Positions 5,701-6,401 of a DNA stretch of 6,401 nucleotides are shown here, in pieces. Positions within the stretch are counted from its first letter, which is position 1; the number at the start of each line of letters is the position of its first letter. The position numbers and the translations under genes are program-made. The notes beneath the pieces were generated by a model that had not been told where the DNA came from, did not search any database, and worked only from the letters and a program-made list of their open reading frames with translations. Source of the stretch: Candidatus Levyibacteriota bacterium (GTDB taxonomy: Bacteria > Patescibacteria > Microgenomatia > Levybacterales > UBA12049); assembly GCA_003173915.1 (NCBI GenBank), contig PPGL01000057.1, forward strand, positions 1-6,401, in the 5' to 3' direction.

Positions 5701-6401
5701 ATGGCAAAAATTCTCTCTGTTAAATCACGGTATAGAGGTTCTTCTAGGAAACGAAATATCTTCACTAACTTGTGGGATTGGTTTTCTTCGTTAGATTGGT
5801 TTTTAAAGCTTTCTCTTGTAATGATGATTGGTATTGGAATTTGCGTTCCTCTACTTTCGGATCCAAATATTAGATATTCGTTGTTTGGTCATGCTTCAAG
5901 TGGGACTTTTGTTCCTACGTTGTATGAGACAATAGATCCTTCTCAATCAATTTTACCCATAACCGAACTCGGTACAACATTTGTCTTCCGAGGTGTATTT
6001 CGGTGGGGAAGGGGAACACCAACACTAGATAACACTGCATCAACAAGGATACAAGCACTCAAAACAGCACTCCCAGGAATATTAGTGGAGGGTGGTATAG
6101 GTACACAATTGTATGATCTTCGCATTGATAGTGACAGAAATGAAGTTATTGGATGGGGAGAAAAGCAAATTGAAGAGGGCGTTGATGGTATGTTTTTTGA
6201 TAACCCCTATTCACATGGAATTTCAACAACATACGCAAGTCTCTTATTTAATGGGACAAATGGTGTAGTTAAAACACTCAGAGACTTTGCTCAAACAAAC
6301 TATAATCGTAAATTCTTTGATGTAATAAATACAAACTGCAATGACTTTATTGGTTCTAATTCTTTATGGCATCAATATCCTTATGCAGTCCAACCATCTG
6401 A
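5701..6401 (+). CDS. Membrane-anchored protein, possibly a TIM-barrel glycoside hydrolase (C-terminus beyond the window)
   Basis: The frame is open from the ATG at 5701 to the right edge (233 residues), and an in-frame TAA at 5695-5697 fixes the start. The N-terminus is basic (KSRYRGSSRKR, residues 8-18), followed by one hydrophobic helix (about 35-52, LKLSLVMMIGIGICVPLL). That is a signal-anchor layout, with the rest outside the cytoplasm. The outer part reads like strands and helices of a TIM barrel: FVFRGVFRWG (94-103), GILVEGG (126-132) and GVDGMFFDNP (160-169). The last resembles the G-(F/V)-D-G-(V/I)-(F/L)-(L/F)-D-N strand end of GH114-like and related hypothetical glycosidase families, where the final Asp is functionally important. 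The rest of the barrel and any second catalytic acid would lie outside the window. There is no Shine-Dalgarno. It is divergent from the 657-residue gene. A sugar-degrading role is inference only; an anchored surface protein of another kind remains possible. Confidence 0.7.
   Translation, partial: MAKILSVKSRYRGSSRKRNIFTNLWDWFSSLDWFLKLSLVMMIGIGICVPLLSDPNIRYSLFGHASSGTFVPTLYETIDPSQSILPITELGTTFVFRGVFRWGRGTPTLDNTASTRIQALKTALPGILVEGGIGTQLYDLRIDSDRNEVIGWGEKQIEEGVDGMFFDNPYSHGISTTYASLLFNGTNGVVKTLRDFAQTNYNRKFFDVINTNCNDFIGSNSLWHQYPYAVQPS

Noticed and set aside
5943..6125. Minus-strand 60-codon ORF opposite the anchored glycosidase-like gene
   Set aside because: It is an antisense shadow within a longer open frame with a clear membrane anchor.
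1..6401. UGA recoded to an amino acid, as in some CPR lineages
   Set aside because: No coding frame here contains an in-frame TGA and all complete genes end in TAA or TAG, so nothing in the window requires a non-standard code. The sample is too small to exclude it elsewhere.

Overview
The window is AT-rich, densely coded DNA with standard-code genes and most likely comes from a member of the Candidate Phyla Radiation (Patescibacteria), probably the Microgenomates group. This is inferred from three things. Small exported proteins with Pro/Thr linkers, a bacterial Ig-like domain and DUF5666-like repeats are typical of that group. A short, degenerate metallo-beta-lactamase-fold protein sits next to dnaB. 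Most genes lack Shine-Dalgarno sequences. No rRNA, tRNA, CRISPR array or insertion sequence is visible. The only firmly named gene is dnaB.

Region 1 (1-1266, minus strand) is a two-gene operon for the cell surface. A membrane-anchored Ig-like protein is followed after 1 nt by a signal-peptide protein with two DUF5666-like repeats, which runs off the left edge. A strong sigma70-type promoter (TTGACA, 17 bp, TATGAT) drives it. Its -35 box overlaps the -35 box of a promoter pointing the other way.

Region 2 (1260-3238, plus strand) holds a 173-aa protein that looks like an MBL-fold hydrolase without its metal-binding motif, then dnaB, the replicative helicase, with all its motifs intact and no intein. 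The first gene's predicted transcript starts at or next to its ATG, so it may be leaderless.

Region 3 (3235-5525, minus strand) converges on dnaB with overlapping stop codons. It holds a 657-aa protein with a long Pro/Ser/Gln-rich, probably disordered N-terminal half and an unrecognised folded C-terminal half, followed by an 86-aa hypothetical protein. This is the least explained part of the window.

Region 4 (5526-6401) is a 175-bp divergent intergenic region with short interleaved repeats. It is followed by the start of a membrane-anchored extracytoplasmic protein, possibly a TIM-barrel glycoside-hydrolase-like enzyme, cut by the right edge. No complete new system can be shown. The best candidates for follow-up are the 657-aa/86-aa pair with its divergent neighbour, and the degenerate MBL protein beside dnaB.
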